Below the pieces are notes generated by a model. That model was not told where the DNA came from and did not search any database. It saw nothing but the letters and a program-made list of their open reading frames with translations. A program made the position numbers and the translations under genes. From Aspidiotus rigidus (Eukaryota; Arthropoda; Insecta; Hemiptera; Diaspididae), in the NCBI GenBank assembly GCA_035079385.1, contig JAVHKY010000063.1, positions 1,839,501-1,903,500 of the forward strand: a stretch of 64,000 bases of DNA, written 5' to 3'. This document shows, piece by piece, positions 1-14,091 of this stretch. How positions within the stretch are numbered: the first letter of the stretch is position 1; the number at the start of each line of letters is the position of its first letter.

Positions 1-646
1 ATAATTTGAAAGAGCAAATACAGCGCCGGGAAGAGGAATGCGAGAACACATGGCGTGGTAAGGCGATTCATGGAAAATTTGCCAGTGAGTTACACAACGA
101 ATTTGTGGATCAAGACCATCCATACAAGGAACTACAGAAAGGTAGTGCTGAAAGAAAACGGTGTCAGGGACTTCTGCCACAGGTGCGGTGCAAACGGGGA
201 AACCATGGAACATGTTTTGAATGGGTGCCCGCAACTTGCGCTAAAAGCCTATAAAGAACGGCACCGATGCGGCGGGAAAAATTCTTCATCTGGAATTAAG
301 AAAAAGAATGGGTGAAACTAATGCTAGACACACCAAATATTACAATTATACGCCAGAAGCGGTTATAGATAATAAAGAATTTACCATATACTGGGACCGC
401 ACAATAATGTCCGGGAAAGAAACTATGCATAATAGACCTGACATCACCATACGCTATAAAATTCAGAAAAAGGTGCAGATAATCGATGTCACTATACCAA
501 GTCCTCACAACATACAGGCAGCATTCTCTGAGAAGATGAGAAAATATATGGAACTCGAACAACAACTGAAGAAACTATGGCAAGTGAAGGAAGTAGACAT
601 CATACCGATTGTCGTGACAAGTAATGGGCTGACCAGAGAGAATTGA
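1..646 (+). pseudogene. 3' end of R2-like non-LTR retrotransposon (zinc knuckle + restriction-like endonuclease)
   Basis: This is the C-terminal end of a retrotransposon polyprotein, cut by the window edge. The first open segment (55-315) holds a CCHC zinc knuckle with spacing C-x2-C-x8-H-x4-C, ending in HVLNGC. The second (308-646, another frame) has YTPEAVI, IYWDRT, NRPDITI and IIDVTIP followed by IIPIVV. In R2-type elements the PD...K...D/V pattern after a CCHC knuckle is the restriction-like endonuclease that nicks the target DNA for reverse transcription. The join between the two frames lies near 262-266, where the downstream frame reads back through DAAGKILH, so one small indel broke the gene. 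The end at 646 fits the natural C-terminus. The family call (R2/R4-like) is by motif only; the exact clade is uncertain. Confidence 0.8.
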
Positions 647-846
647 ACAACAATTTGAAGAAGCTGAAATTACCACACTATACACTTTTCCAAATGCAGA
701 AGGCTGTGATCCTAAAATCGTGTAGTCTTGTTAGACAGTTCCTAAATAGCGAGTAATGATGTACATTAGATACCTGGGCAATTCGTACCTGTACTAATAT
801 TTCACGCCGGGAATACGTATTACCGCGTACAACCGAGAAAGAGTGC

Positions 847-853
847 AATAATG

Positions 854-909
<56 letters not shown>

Positions 910-910
910 T
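847..910. repeat. (TAA)n microsatellite
   Basis: About 21 near-perfect ATA/TAA triplets, about 200 bp downstream of the R2-like 3' end. Many non-LTR elements end in simple triplet tails, so this may be part of that element's tail, but the gap makes it uncertain. Confidence 0.95.
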
Positions 911-3738
911 ACTTATAATAATCATAATACAAGTGTGATAATAGTAATCATAAAAAGCCGCTATAAAAACATTGAAAAGGAAACTAGTGGCGATCTCTTC
1001 AGGTGACGGTCCGATCTTCCATTAAAATGATGCTTGACTGAGTACACATTTTTTCGTAACTCTTCGTTGAAACAGGGAATTTTTAGTTTTAGATAAAATA
1101 CGAAACGAAAATGACTATAAAACGAATTTATTCGCTCGTGACTGCCGAGGAACGTCGAATACATAAAATGGTTCTTCATTTTTGAATCAACTAACGCCAT
1201 CTGTAGGGAACTGGATACTGTAAATATGTCGTCTTATTACCAGTCGTACGAAATCGTTTGGTAGCTTAGTCCAATATCGACCGTAAATGCTGTGTAGTGG
1301 TGTTGTTGTATAGTAATAGCAGTTGTGGTAAAAGTAGAGGGAACAAAATATGCCGGACAATTCGAAGGCGGTCGAATCGCGTTCCCTCTTAATTTATTTT
1401 AATAATAAGCGTGTATACACACACGCTATACATTTTTTTAGAGTTCGGCATTGTTTTTCTTCTTTTCTCTCTGTCGCTCTCTCGCGTTGCGGGTACATTT
1501 ATGAATAATGACTAAATTTTGTTAGGTCGACCTTCTCTCGCAAACCAGACGCGACAAATGAAGTGACAAGCTTATGATAACGCTGTTTTTCCCTCTTCTT
1601 TTATTTTAAATTAAGGGAGCACATGAAGAACACTACGAAGAATGTGGGAAGTGTGAACCAAAGTCAACGAATATACATATGAAAATGAATAAATTCACTC
1701 GTGGTTTTTCATAATTAGATTTGTTATTATATTAATTATCGTTCTGTAAGGAATATTCGCAAAGAAGTGCGCAGGCACACATATGACGAAGCATCATATG
1801 CGCTTCATTTTATTGTACGAATAAAAAAAAGATAGACTCTTTCAAATCATATTATGTGGCTGTGATATGCTACGAAATTAAAAAACGTCTAAAACGAGTT
1901 TAGGTACCATAGATTCAAAACGAAAGATGTATAGGCATCAACCATACTCTCTTCTCCAAGGGTTTTTGATTTTATGGACGAATTTCAGACCCTGCATTTT
2001 TCGTCAACTGATTTATTGTATGTGGTAGAAAATTCTTTTATGGAAATCATACATAAACATCGATAACGTTTTAACGACACAGGACAAATTTTACGCGCCC
2101 CTGGAAAAGTCTAGTTGTGGGTATATCTGTTGATCAATTTTCAACGAACTCCGTCACTCTTGCCCTCAACATCGATTTCGCGACCAACGGTAATATATAA
2201 ATCATGGAGCATACCGCTCCGATTGAAAACAGGCGCGTACAATGCGCCTGCTATTATACTTTGTCAGTGAAAACTGGGATACAGTATTATTTTGTTTCTC
2301 TATTTGCAAATATTTAAACGTTTGTCAAAGTAAACTTCCACATTCTCGATTTTTTTCTTCTCTTTTTTTTCTCTTTTTTTTTTTCTCGATATCCAAAGAT
2401 ACAAAGCGATGGTATCATTGAAAAGTTCTAATACCGGTATTGTTTATTTTTCGATATTATTTATGTCTCACAACAAGGTCTGAGACCCCGATTTGCGATT
2501 TTTAACAGAAGAAGAAGAGGAATGTTTTATTTAAGTAAACACAGTCATATTAATCAAGAAATGGTCATTGGTGTACATAAGGCATATCACTAAGATAATC
2601 ATGAAAGATCGACTGCAAATAAGAATGAATCGTCCAAGTAATTGTATAGAATGGAGAAAACTAAAATTTAATGTCGTTGTACTCTACGGGTAAATATGAG
2701 AAAAACGATCGATGGTGTAAACAAAGTAGGTAGGTACTGAACTTTCTTCTGCGTTTCGTAACAGAAAATGAATTGTGCGCATTGGCCTTTATTTACTCGT
2801 AAGTTTGAAATCTTATCTGTCTAGTTAGACTATATTCGCTAGACAACAATCTGTATGATGAAACGTGTATCTATACACTCGTGAGGTGCTGCCTTGTGTG
2901 CGTACCCATAGCTCAGGAATAAGGTAGCACACATGTAATGAATTATTGTGCATCCGAGATTTGAAATTATATACTGCCCCATATAACGCATACCCTATTT
3001 TCATTTCCATTTCACTCGCACAACGTTCTTGTCTCATTTATTCCTAATACTTGAATTTCATTGTGTTTAAAGAAGCATGCTCTATGACCATCGATATTTT
3101 TTTATTTCATTTTCAATTTACTAACTTACTTATTAACATCATACAGGAACAATTTTTAGAAGAGTTACGTTGTACACCATCAGTATAGTAGTAACAAGAA
3201 GCAGACAATTATGCCTATTTAATAGCAAAATATGTATTTACGTTAGGTCCGATTTTCGGTCTTAGTGTAGGCAAATTACAACGATTTCAAAAAGAGAAAG
3301 AAAAAAAAAAAAATCGAAGTGGTCTAGCTAAGGTATGATTGCATTGTAAGTAATGATGTCTAAGACAACATATTAAATTTAAGTTTTACTTAATTCCCGT
3401 AGAGTCATTTTATTTATGAGGTTTAAAGTGCCTCAATTATCAGTTTTTGGCAAAGTTTCTTTCATTATAATTGAATGATATAACTTGTTTGAAAAACCAA
3501 AAAGTGTTGATAAATATAAACTTCAAATAGAAAATTACCACGTTAAACATGTACGCATCTTATTTTTTCTGATATTACACCTTTCCAACGTTTACCATTT
3601 TCGTCATGAAATAAGGATAATAATAGGAGTCGCAAAATCAATAATTTGAAATCCTTGAGTACCTACATGTGGGTCTTCTCTTCGCGATTCGTATTTTATT
3701 CTCTTAGTAATTTCACAAAGCTTCTTATCGTATATGTG
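911..3738. other. No recognisable gene
   Basis: AT-rich intergenic or intronic-looking DNA. It holds a pyrimidine-rich tract at about 2346-2390 and scattered short homopolymers. Open frames here are under 80 codons, show no family motif and have many stops around them. Confidence 0.6.
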
Positions 3739-3778
3739 AAAAGAAGAAGAAGAAGAAGAAGAAGAAGAAGAAGAAGAA
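3739..3778. repeat. (GAA)n microsatellite
   Basis: About 13 GAA units. They create a poly-serine frame on the minus strand which is not a gene. Confidence 0.95.
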
Positions 3779-3944
3779 AACAAGCTATGTCCTAGGAAAC
3801 ATAGTAGCAGGGTCGGCTTGAATCTATAGGTATATTCTACTACGTAATTCACAATCATGAAAATTCCAATTGCCATGAATACAACGTCCTACAATGATGA
3901 TAACACTTTCTTCATTATAAGTAACGGTCTTTAGTTTTGGAGAA

Positions 3945-4096
3945 AAAATTTGTTTGGCTGGTGTTGTACTTTCCAAAAGGGAAAACGGAGAAGGGTGAAT
4001 TCAGAGGGCAAAAACGAGGGCTAGCCGTTTGCGATCAAATTGCACTCTAAAGTAGTTATCTCTTTTGGAGAGTACAACACCAGCCAAACAAAATTG
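3945..4096. repeat. Inverted repeat (foldback), 36-bp arms
   Basis: The left arm 3945-3980 and right arm 4061-4096 are reverse complements with only about three mismatches. Shared core is GTTTGGCTGGTGTTGTAC. The loop is about 80 bp. It lies about 270 bp upstream of a Penelope-like endonuclease relic and may belong to the terminal structure of that element or be an independent MITE. Confidence 0.85.
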
Positions 4097-4292
4097 TTTT
4101 CAGAACAAAAGACCCTGCCCCCAAAGGAAAAACGACGGCTTCCTTAACAAAGTTAAACGAGGAACGCAGGGAACCTGTTTTATGAGTCAAATGGGATTTG
4201 GTATTGAAAATTCAAGGAAGCCTAGACCTACTATAAGCCTAGTAATATAATTTGAGAGTCTAAATTTTTCTCGAATCTCCAGCTATATATGA

Positions 4293-4361
4293 TAGCTCGA
4301 GAATTGAAATTTTTCCAAGTCCCTTTCATATCATATATAGCTCGAGAGTCGAAATTTTTCA
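4293..4361 (+). repeat. Two-unit direct repeat with TAGCTCGAGA core
   Basis: Units at 4293-4316 and 4338-4361 share TAGCTCGAGA followed by a GAAATTTTTC stretch. A third, weaker unit precedes them at about 4266. They lie between the foldback and the PLE relic. Confidence 0.7.
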
Positions 4362-4368
4362 AAGTTTT

Positions 4369-4798
4369 TTGCTGGACGGCGCACGGCAAATTTCTCAAAA
4401 AGCCCCCCATAAAACAGGTTCCCTGTTAAAAACATCTGGTATTATCCAAAGTAATCCTTGTTCTGGCTGTCCCAAAGTCTATGTGGGCGAGACTTCTCAA
4501 CTTCTCAAGGTGAGACTGTCGCAACACAAAAACGACGTTAAACATCAAATTCGTCATCTGCTTTAGCTACACATACTATAGAGGAAAGGCACGTTTTTGA
4601 TTTCGATCATACTAGTATTTTAGCTCGTGAAGAGAATACTGGAAAGAGAAAATTGGTCTAGGTGATTAATAATATACACGTAATAACACTGTGAATTATA
4701 AAACTGAGACTGAAAATCTATGTACTGATACTGTGTATAAGAAAATGATTGGAGGTTACTCATCGTCTTCATCTAGTCTTGTACGTTCCTCTGATTAG
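4369..4798 (+). pseudogene. Penelope-like element, GIY-YIG endonuclease end
   Basis: The 3' end of a Penelope-like retroelement. Residues CSGCPKVYVGETSQLLKVR give the GIY-YIG nuclease signature (here VYVGET for GIYIG-T) with the following arginine, plus a Cys pair ahead of it. After a frameshift near 4550 the typical tail continues as THTIEERHVFDFD, and after another shift as NNTVNYKTETENL, stopping at 4798. The order GIY-YIG, then HxFDF-type tail, then the N-Y/F-R-T-E stretch is that of PLE C-termini. The reverse transcriptase is absent, so this is a 5'-truncated copy with at least two frameshifts. Bases 4408-4428 are an inverted copy of 4168-4186 (CAGGTTCCCTG core), suggesting rearranged PLE ends. 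Confidence 0.8.
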
Positions 4799-5235
4799 GG
4801 TTTTGTAAAAGGGGGAGTTTGTTCTACCTCGCAGTTTAAATTTTCCTAAACAGTTAGGGAGGAAAGTAGCAGAATAATGTCATCAGTGCCAAAGCACACA
4901 TGGCGGGAAAGCACATGTGCCTTCTATGAACTCTTGGTCATCGTCCAATTGCAATACTCAAGATGCCCTGAGATTCGGGAAAATGTGGACTAGCATTTTT
5001 GTTACATTGACAGCCTTTTTGCGCTCCAAAAAACGGAAAAAATTGTCTTCTTATGAGTGCTTCTCATAATGCAAAATCGGCCGCAAGATAACACCGCGAG
5101 AGCACTTTTACCGAATTTTCAGGGTAGAAGTTCACTTCCACAGAGAACGAACTTCTACTGCAGAAAAATCTCTCACAACACCCTTGTCCATCAAAAATAC
5201 TGTCGTACTTGTCATATTCATGCCCTTAAATATCT
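4799..5235. other. No recognisable gene
   Basis: Nothing identifiable; probably the untranslated tail of the PLE plus flanking DNA. Confidence 0.5.
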
Positions 5236-5248
5236 ATTCATACTCAAG

Positions 5249-5790
5249 GATTCGTTTGCGTAATTCATGTACTACGCAGAGAAATGCTTTATATTTCGTA
5301 ACTTGTAACTTTTTTCCCGCGTATTTCACGTATTACGCAGATCCCTTGCCCACCGCTAGGATCGCTAATTACGTGCGTGATTCATTTACCTAAAATGGTA
5401 TTTTTGCCGAAATGGAAAACGGGAGCTAAACTATGGCGGTGAAAAATGAAAATCTTGGAATAACTCTTCAATGAAGCGGAATTGAAGATTTTGTCATCTC
5501 ATCTAATTTGTAGAATTTTTATTTGTGAGCATCTTTTATGGGATGTCCCGAAGCCAAATCTTCTTCATTCAAGTGTTATTTTGATTTTTTCATTTTTTCC
5601 CCATATACCGCCATAGTTTGGTTCCCGTTTTCAATTCCTACCCGCTCGGTAAAAAGGCAGCACGACGCTAGCGCTGTCCGACCCGAATTACGCGAATTGA
5701 GAGAAGAGGTTGCGTTTTTCACGCATTATACAACATTTCAGCCGAGCGTATTTCTCGTATTATGCGGCTACACAATTTATGCTCAAAATA
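5249..5790. mobile_element. Non-autonomous foldback element with TACGC iterons
   Basis: An inner inverted repeat at 5414-5440 and 5607-5632 (24 of 26 positions pair; core AACTATGGCGGT) encloses about 166 bp. Outside it on both sides lie copies of a near-palindromic motif close to GCGTATTTCACGTATTACGC: about 5252-5276 and 5316-5336 on the left, about 5687-5785 on the right, in both orientations. This layout resembles the iterated ends of the other TIR elements in the window. No coding sequence is visible, and precise termini and target duplication were not found. Confidence 0.55.
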
Positions 5791-8700
5791 CACAAATACC
5801 TACATTATCAGCGTTTTAAGCAATCGCTACCTTAAAAAAATAGGTTATGAGTCCCATTAGCATCATGTATAAGAACCTTTTTCAAAGCGTTCAGCATCAT
5901 GTCGCTCAAGTGAGAAATCATGAACAATGTTAAAATAATCCCTATTAATTTGAGATTGTTTACTATCATTTCGGTTATCCCTTTTTCATTGTCCCTGATG
6001 GTTTACACGCTTTCTATGACGAATTTCCACGTTGTAATATTACAATAACGAGTAATAAGTATTGCACTTATTCAGTGTTGGTATTTAATCCTAACGTAAA
6101 TCTAAACTTCTGAGTTCTACGTTCTCCTTTTCCAATTCTTCATTGACTGATGCCTATTCATTCGATTTTCTTTTTCCACTTCACTGTAGGCGTGAATGAA
6201 AATAAATAATATTATATTAGAGTGTTTATGCAAGGAAATATTAAACAAGTATACTATGGTGCGACATACATTTTCTACCATGAAGACTGATTCTAGAATA
6301 TCTTACGACAGATCAACATTCTCTTTTTCCATTATTATTCCTAATAGGTCTATAATCAATTTATTCATTTCTTCTTCTTCTTTTCAATTTTACCTTCTGA
6401 ATCAATTCTATTCACTCACCCTCCAGGTACGTCTGCTCTATTTCTGTTATCGGGTAGAACTTCCTTAAGCAGAAGACCGCCTGAATATTTTGCGTTTGTT
6501 CTCTGAACAAAACTTATTGAAATTTGAAAAAACACGGACAATAAATCTTTAACATACGAAAAGTAAAAGTAAGTTCATTCGTTCGGACTGTATTAGGTTC
6601 CTGTATGTATGTACATTATGTTTGTTTGTGTATAGTTTTTTTTTCTTTTTTCTTCAATCTTCAAAGAATGAAAGGGTTTTATTAGCATTGTGTAGGTACC
6701 AACAATGGTTTCGTATTCATTTTAATATCTTAGCTCGTTTATTCCAATACCTGTGCATAGAGTACATTAACCTAAGGCATTTTAAGATGACTAGGAATGG
6801 GGTAAAACGGATGGTTTCGGTTGATAAAGAATTAGTTTTTTCGAGGTTCATCTCGTACGTGGAGGTCGCTCTTGTAGTTGATCGAGAAAAGTTTACTTTT
6901 TTTTAAATCATGAATGAAAATTATGAGTTATAGCAAATAAACAAAAAAAAAATGAGAAAGAAAAAAAAAGAAGAAAAAAAAACATCCTTGAAATCAACAG
7001 TGAGTAAGTATAACATGTAAATAGACAATAAAGCCTTAATTGAACCAAATTATTCGAAGAATCACTTATAAAAGATAGTATAAATCTTATTTATAAATGT
7101 AAATTTAATCGAGAATAAGATTCAGGGCATGTACAAGTATTTCAGCTCTTCAAGAAACTTTATGAGTAGACTGTTAATTAGAGTTATTCAAGTTCATATG
7201 AGATAAAGCTTTTTGTTGGTAGAAAAGAAAAACGTCACTGAAGAACCCAATATAAAGCCGGGCTAAGTTCTTTTCTATTTTTTTTCCTTTCAAAATGATT
7301 TATAGATCATCATTACTATCCTTCAAATTGGTTAAGGGCCCTCTATTTAACGGATGTTCCATTGTCCTAATTAGTTGAATATCATTTAATGTATATCTGT
7401 AAGTATCCCATTAGAATACTTATATTTGTAGATTAGAATGCAAGACTTGCTAAGAAGCCAAATGATAAAGCACCGGTAAACTACCAGCCAATATTCTTAC
7501 TCTTATAGGTATGCGTAATTTTGACTTAGTTTTCTGCCTTTCATAAATACACATTGTACACCATGCACTCATAAAAATAATAAAGGCGGCGAGGAGAGGA
7601 AGGAAAAAGAGAACAAAATGATCTTTCTTGCAGTTCGTCTTGATATCACTCGAGAATTCAGAAAACGTGTAACCAATTTTCAGGTATGGATATACTCGAT
7701 TCTCCTAGGAATATTATATTGCAACGCTTCTATAACTGTCACATACGTATCTTCTCTCTCCTTTTTCATTTTTGGCTCGACGTTGTAGATAGATTCGTGC
7801 AACTTTTTTTTCGTTTTCTTCGGAAAATCGTGACTGAAATACTTACCGCTTGTCTTGAAAAAAGAAAATTGAATTTTTTCTTGCCTTACGAAGCCATTTT
7901 TTCTATACCGTATAGGTAATTTATTCTACTACCCATCGCTAAATACAATTCACGAACGTCACATGACTCATAATGTCACGTAATTTCTGGTAACCACGCT
8001 CAAGTTTTAAGGGTGCATCGGAAATTCTGTATATGGCTACTTGATTTTATTTACACGATTGCTCATTATGCCGACATTCAAATAACACAAGGCTCTTAAA
8101 TTTTGAAACTAAAATTACCTATATAATATATTATTTTTTCCCCGTTTAAACAGAGTACTAAGACCTGCAGCCCCAAATCAAAGATCATGAAAATATTTAA
8201 GTACTCTTTGATGACTACATTTTTCCAGCTATCCTCTCTATAGCCTCGTGTATACCTCATCGGAAGTCCCTTTCCTCACATATGGATATGAGTAGCTTGA
8301 GTTTGAATTCAAAACTTTTTCAAGTCACCACAATATCAGATAAAATCACGCGATCTGCTCATTCTACAACGTCATCAAAACAACTATATTACACCTTCGT
8401 ATCTACCTAAGTATGGCATAAGTCTTGACCCAGTATTTCTATACAAGGCTTAATTATTAGATGAAAAATTTACCCCAACCTTCTATCTCAACAATATTTC
8501 CCTGATTATCGGATTCACATTCTTCTTCATTCTCATTATCCAAAACTTTGAAACAAATATGAATGAAGTGGTCAAACTCATAAGGAGGGAAAGAAATCAT
8601 GACGAAAAAATCCTGACCTTCGATCTTTCATTTGCACGATGAGTATGATAACAGTTACGCTACCAGCCCTTGTGAGATTCGATTGTCATATTTCAACTTT

Positions 8701-8920
8701 GTATAGAGAATTTGTTCTTGGTGATTGAGAAGATACAAGGATTCTTTTGTGATTAATTTCTGCCCAATTTTTCCTGCTAACCACGACATTGTACGCTTTA
8801 CTTTTATCTTGCTTTTATAAGTTGAGTTTTGTGATTTGTAAATTGTAAACCAAAAGAGCTCAGCGGTAATGTATTTTGTTTTATTTAATACGATAAACTG
8901 AAGTTCCTTGAGGTTTTAAT
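5791..8920. other. No recognisable gene
   Basis: AT-rich DNA. Open frames at 6196-6468, 6622-6906 and 7686-7919 are phenylalanine/serine-rich products of T-rich sequence without family motifs, so I do not call them genes. Confidence 0.55.
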
Positions 8921-9082
8921 CAGGGCCGGATTCAGGGGCGGCCGGAGGGCCCCACATTTTCATTAATTTATGTCGTTGAAACATCGTACAGGAGAGGACG
9001 AAGCCCGAGACGTTGAAAAAAAAATTGAGGAGGGCCCCCACAAACCTGGGCCCCGGGCATTTAGCTTCTAAATCCGACCCTC
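8921..9082. mobile_element. hAT-type MITE with 8-bp target duplication
   Basis: The element starts CAGGGCCGGATTCAGG and ends with the inverted form (AAATCCGACCCTC), the terminal CAGGG typical of hAT transposons with one base changed on the right. It is flanked by perfect 8-bp direct repeats GTTTTAAT at 8913-8920 and 9083-9090, the target-site length of hAT elements. It is 162 bp, clearly more GC-rich than its surroundings (GGCCCC runs), and non-coding, so it was mobilised in trans. Confidence 0.9.
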
Positions 9083-10056
9083 GTTTTAATTCAACATAAT
9101 CAGACGCGTCACCGTGTTATACTGCTGTTTCAGCGTATATCGTAATAAAAATTTTTTTTGCGAATTTAGTATTTCTCCTTTATTTATATAATGAAAACCA
9201 TAGTTCAACGGAAAAACGTATTTCTGAAAACGCACAATACTTGTTAAAGACGCACATTAAAACTCATAGAGAATAAGCTGCGCATCCCTGGGGAAGGAAA
9301 TTGGTGCACCTTTAAAGTGATGGGATAATAATGACAACAAAAGTGAATGTATTAAGTAAATTAAGTAGGAAATTTTCAACAATGAAGAAACTATCGAACT
9401 CAGAATAGGATATCTGGGTTTCGGAAGTATTAAGGGAACAATTGATTGCGCTCTTAACAAGCTTAAAAGAAGGGGAAGGATTGATGTTGAAATGAGATAA
9501 TTATTTGTTCAACAAACGAGCTCGGCAACCATTTCCCCAGCTTTAGTAAATTAGCTATCATTCCCACATAATTTGTATGATTATTGATATTCCAAGTGAT
9601 AGGTAACGAGTTTATTTCTCTCGGTGTCACATGTACTTTGGGACTTGATTTTATGCGTTATAAAACTGAATAAGGAACTTCTTTCTATGACACCTTTTTG
9701 CGTAAAAAATAATTGAAGAATTCAATATTAATTTTTACCTATATGAGTGCTCTCTAGTATGCGTACGTTCTAGATCAAGAAAATGGTGTTTCGGTACTAC
9801 AGAGAAATATGATGATCTAGATAGATCGGAAACTGATAAAATGTTTCTTCAAAGTTATTTTACTGTCGATGAATTGAGACTGAGAAAACTTCGAGATATA
9901 TCTCCGGGAAAACTGGTAACTTGGAATTTTGAGAAAACTAAAAAATATCAAATTCATGGCTCTATCGACTGAAATTATGCGTAAAAATTAATTCTATGTT
10001 TGTACATGAATACAAGTCATCGATGTTCATAGACTATAATTATAACTATAAACATA
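9083..10056. other. No recognisable gene
   Basis: Apart from the right target duplication of the hAT MITE, nothing identifiable. Confidence 0.5.
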
Positions 10057-10205
10057 CACTCACAGAAATATTTTAGTACTCATTCCTAAAGTACGTGAGT
10101 AGTTACTACAATGGGAAAATTTGTGTGATGTTACTCAACACAAACGTTGTGAGTACTAAAATTTTAGGAATCAGTACTATGTCCAATACAAAATTTCTAT
10201 GAGTG
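10057..10205. mobile_element. 149-bp MITE with TA flanks
   Basis: The left end CACTCACAGAAATATTTTAG and right end (reverse complement CACTCATAGAAATTTTG) form terminal inverted repeats. A second inner inverted pair holds TTTAGTACTCATTCCTAAA-like sequence. TA dinucleotides flank both ends (10055-10056 and 10206-10207), the usual Tc1/mariner-type target. No coding capacity. Confidence 0.75.
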
Positions 10206-13811
<3,606 letters not shown>

Positions 13812-14091
13812 GAAGTTATACTTACTAAACTAAGATTATGTCACCCACGAATCACACATTTCTATACAGGTTTACCCTCCTCCCACATCTTGCTTGTATT
13901 GCCCGCAGGAAAACCGTACGGTCGAACATATCTTCCCATGTCCCCACCTCCAACCTATTAACGCTTCTCTCCAGGTCCCTCCTTTAGTCCTTCGATCTCT
14001 CAAGCACTTGAAAATAATTCCAACCTCATCGCTCTTCTCATTCATTACCTTCGTGACACAGAATTCTATCCTCTACTTCAACACCCTGTAA
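13812..14091 (+). pseudogene. C-terminal relic of a Jockey/I-type non-LTR retrotransposon
   Basis: The opening stretch reads EVILTKLRLCHPRITHFYTG, the well-known segment after the RNase H/RT region of Jockey- and I-type elements (usual form E-x-x-LTRLRIGHTRLTH). After a frameshift near 13885 it continues CLYCPQENRTVEHIFPC, a C-x2-C-x-H-x-C knuckle with the conserved TVEHI. The frame stops at 14091, followed by an AT-rich tail. Only the last about 90 codons remain, so this is a heavily 5'-truncated insertion. Confidence 0.75.
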
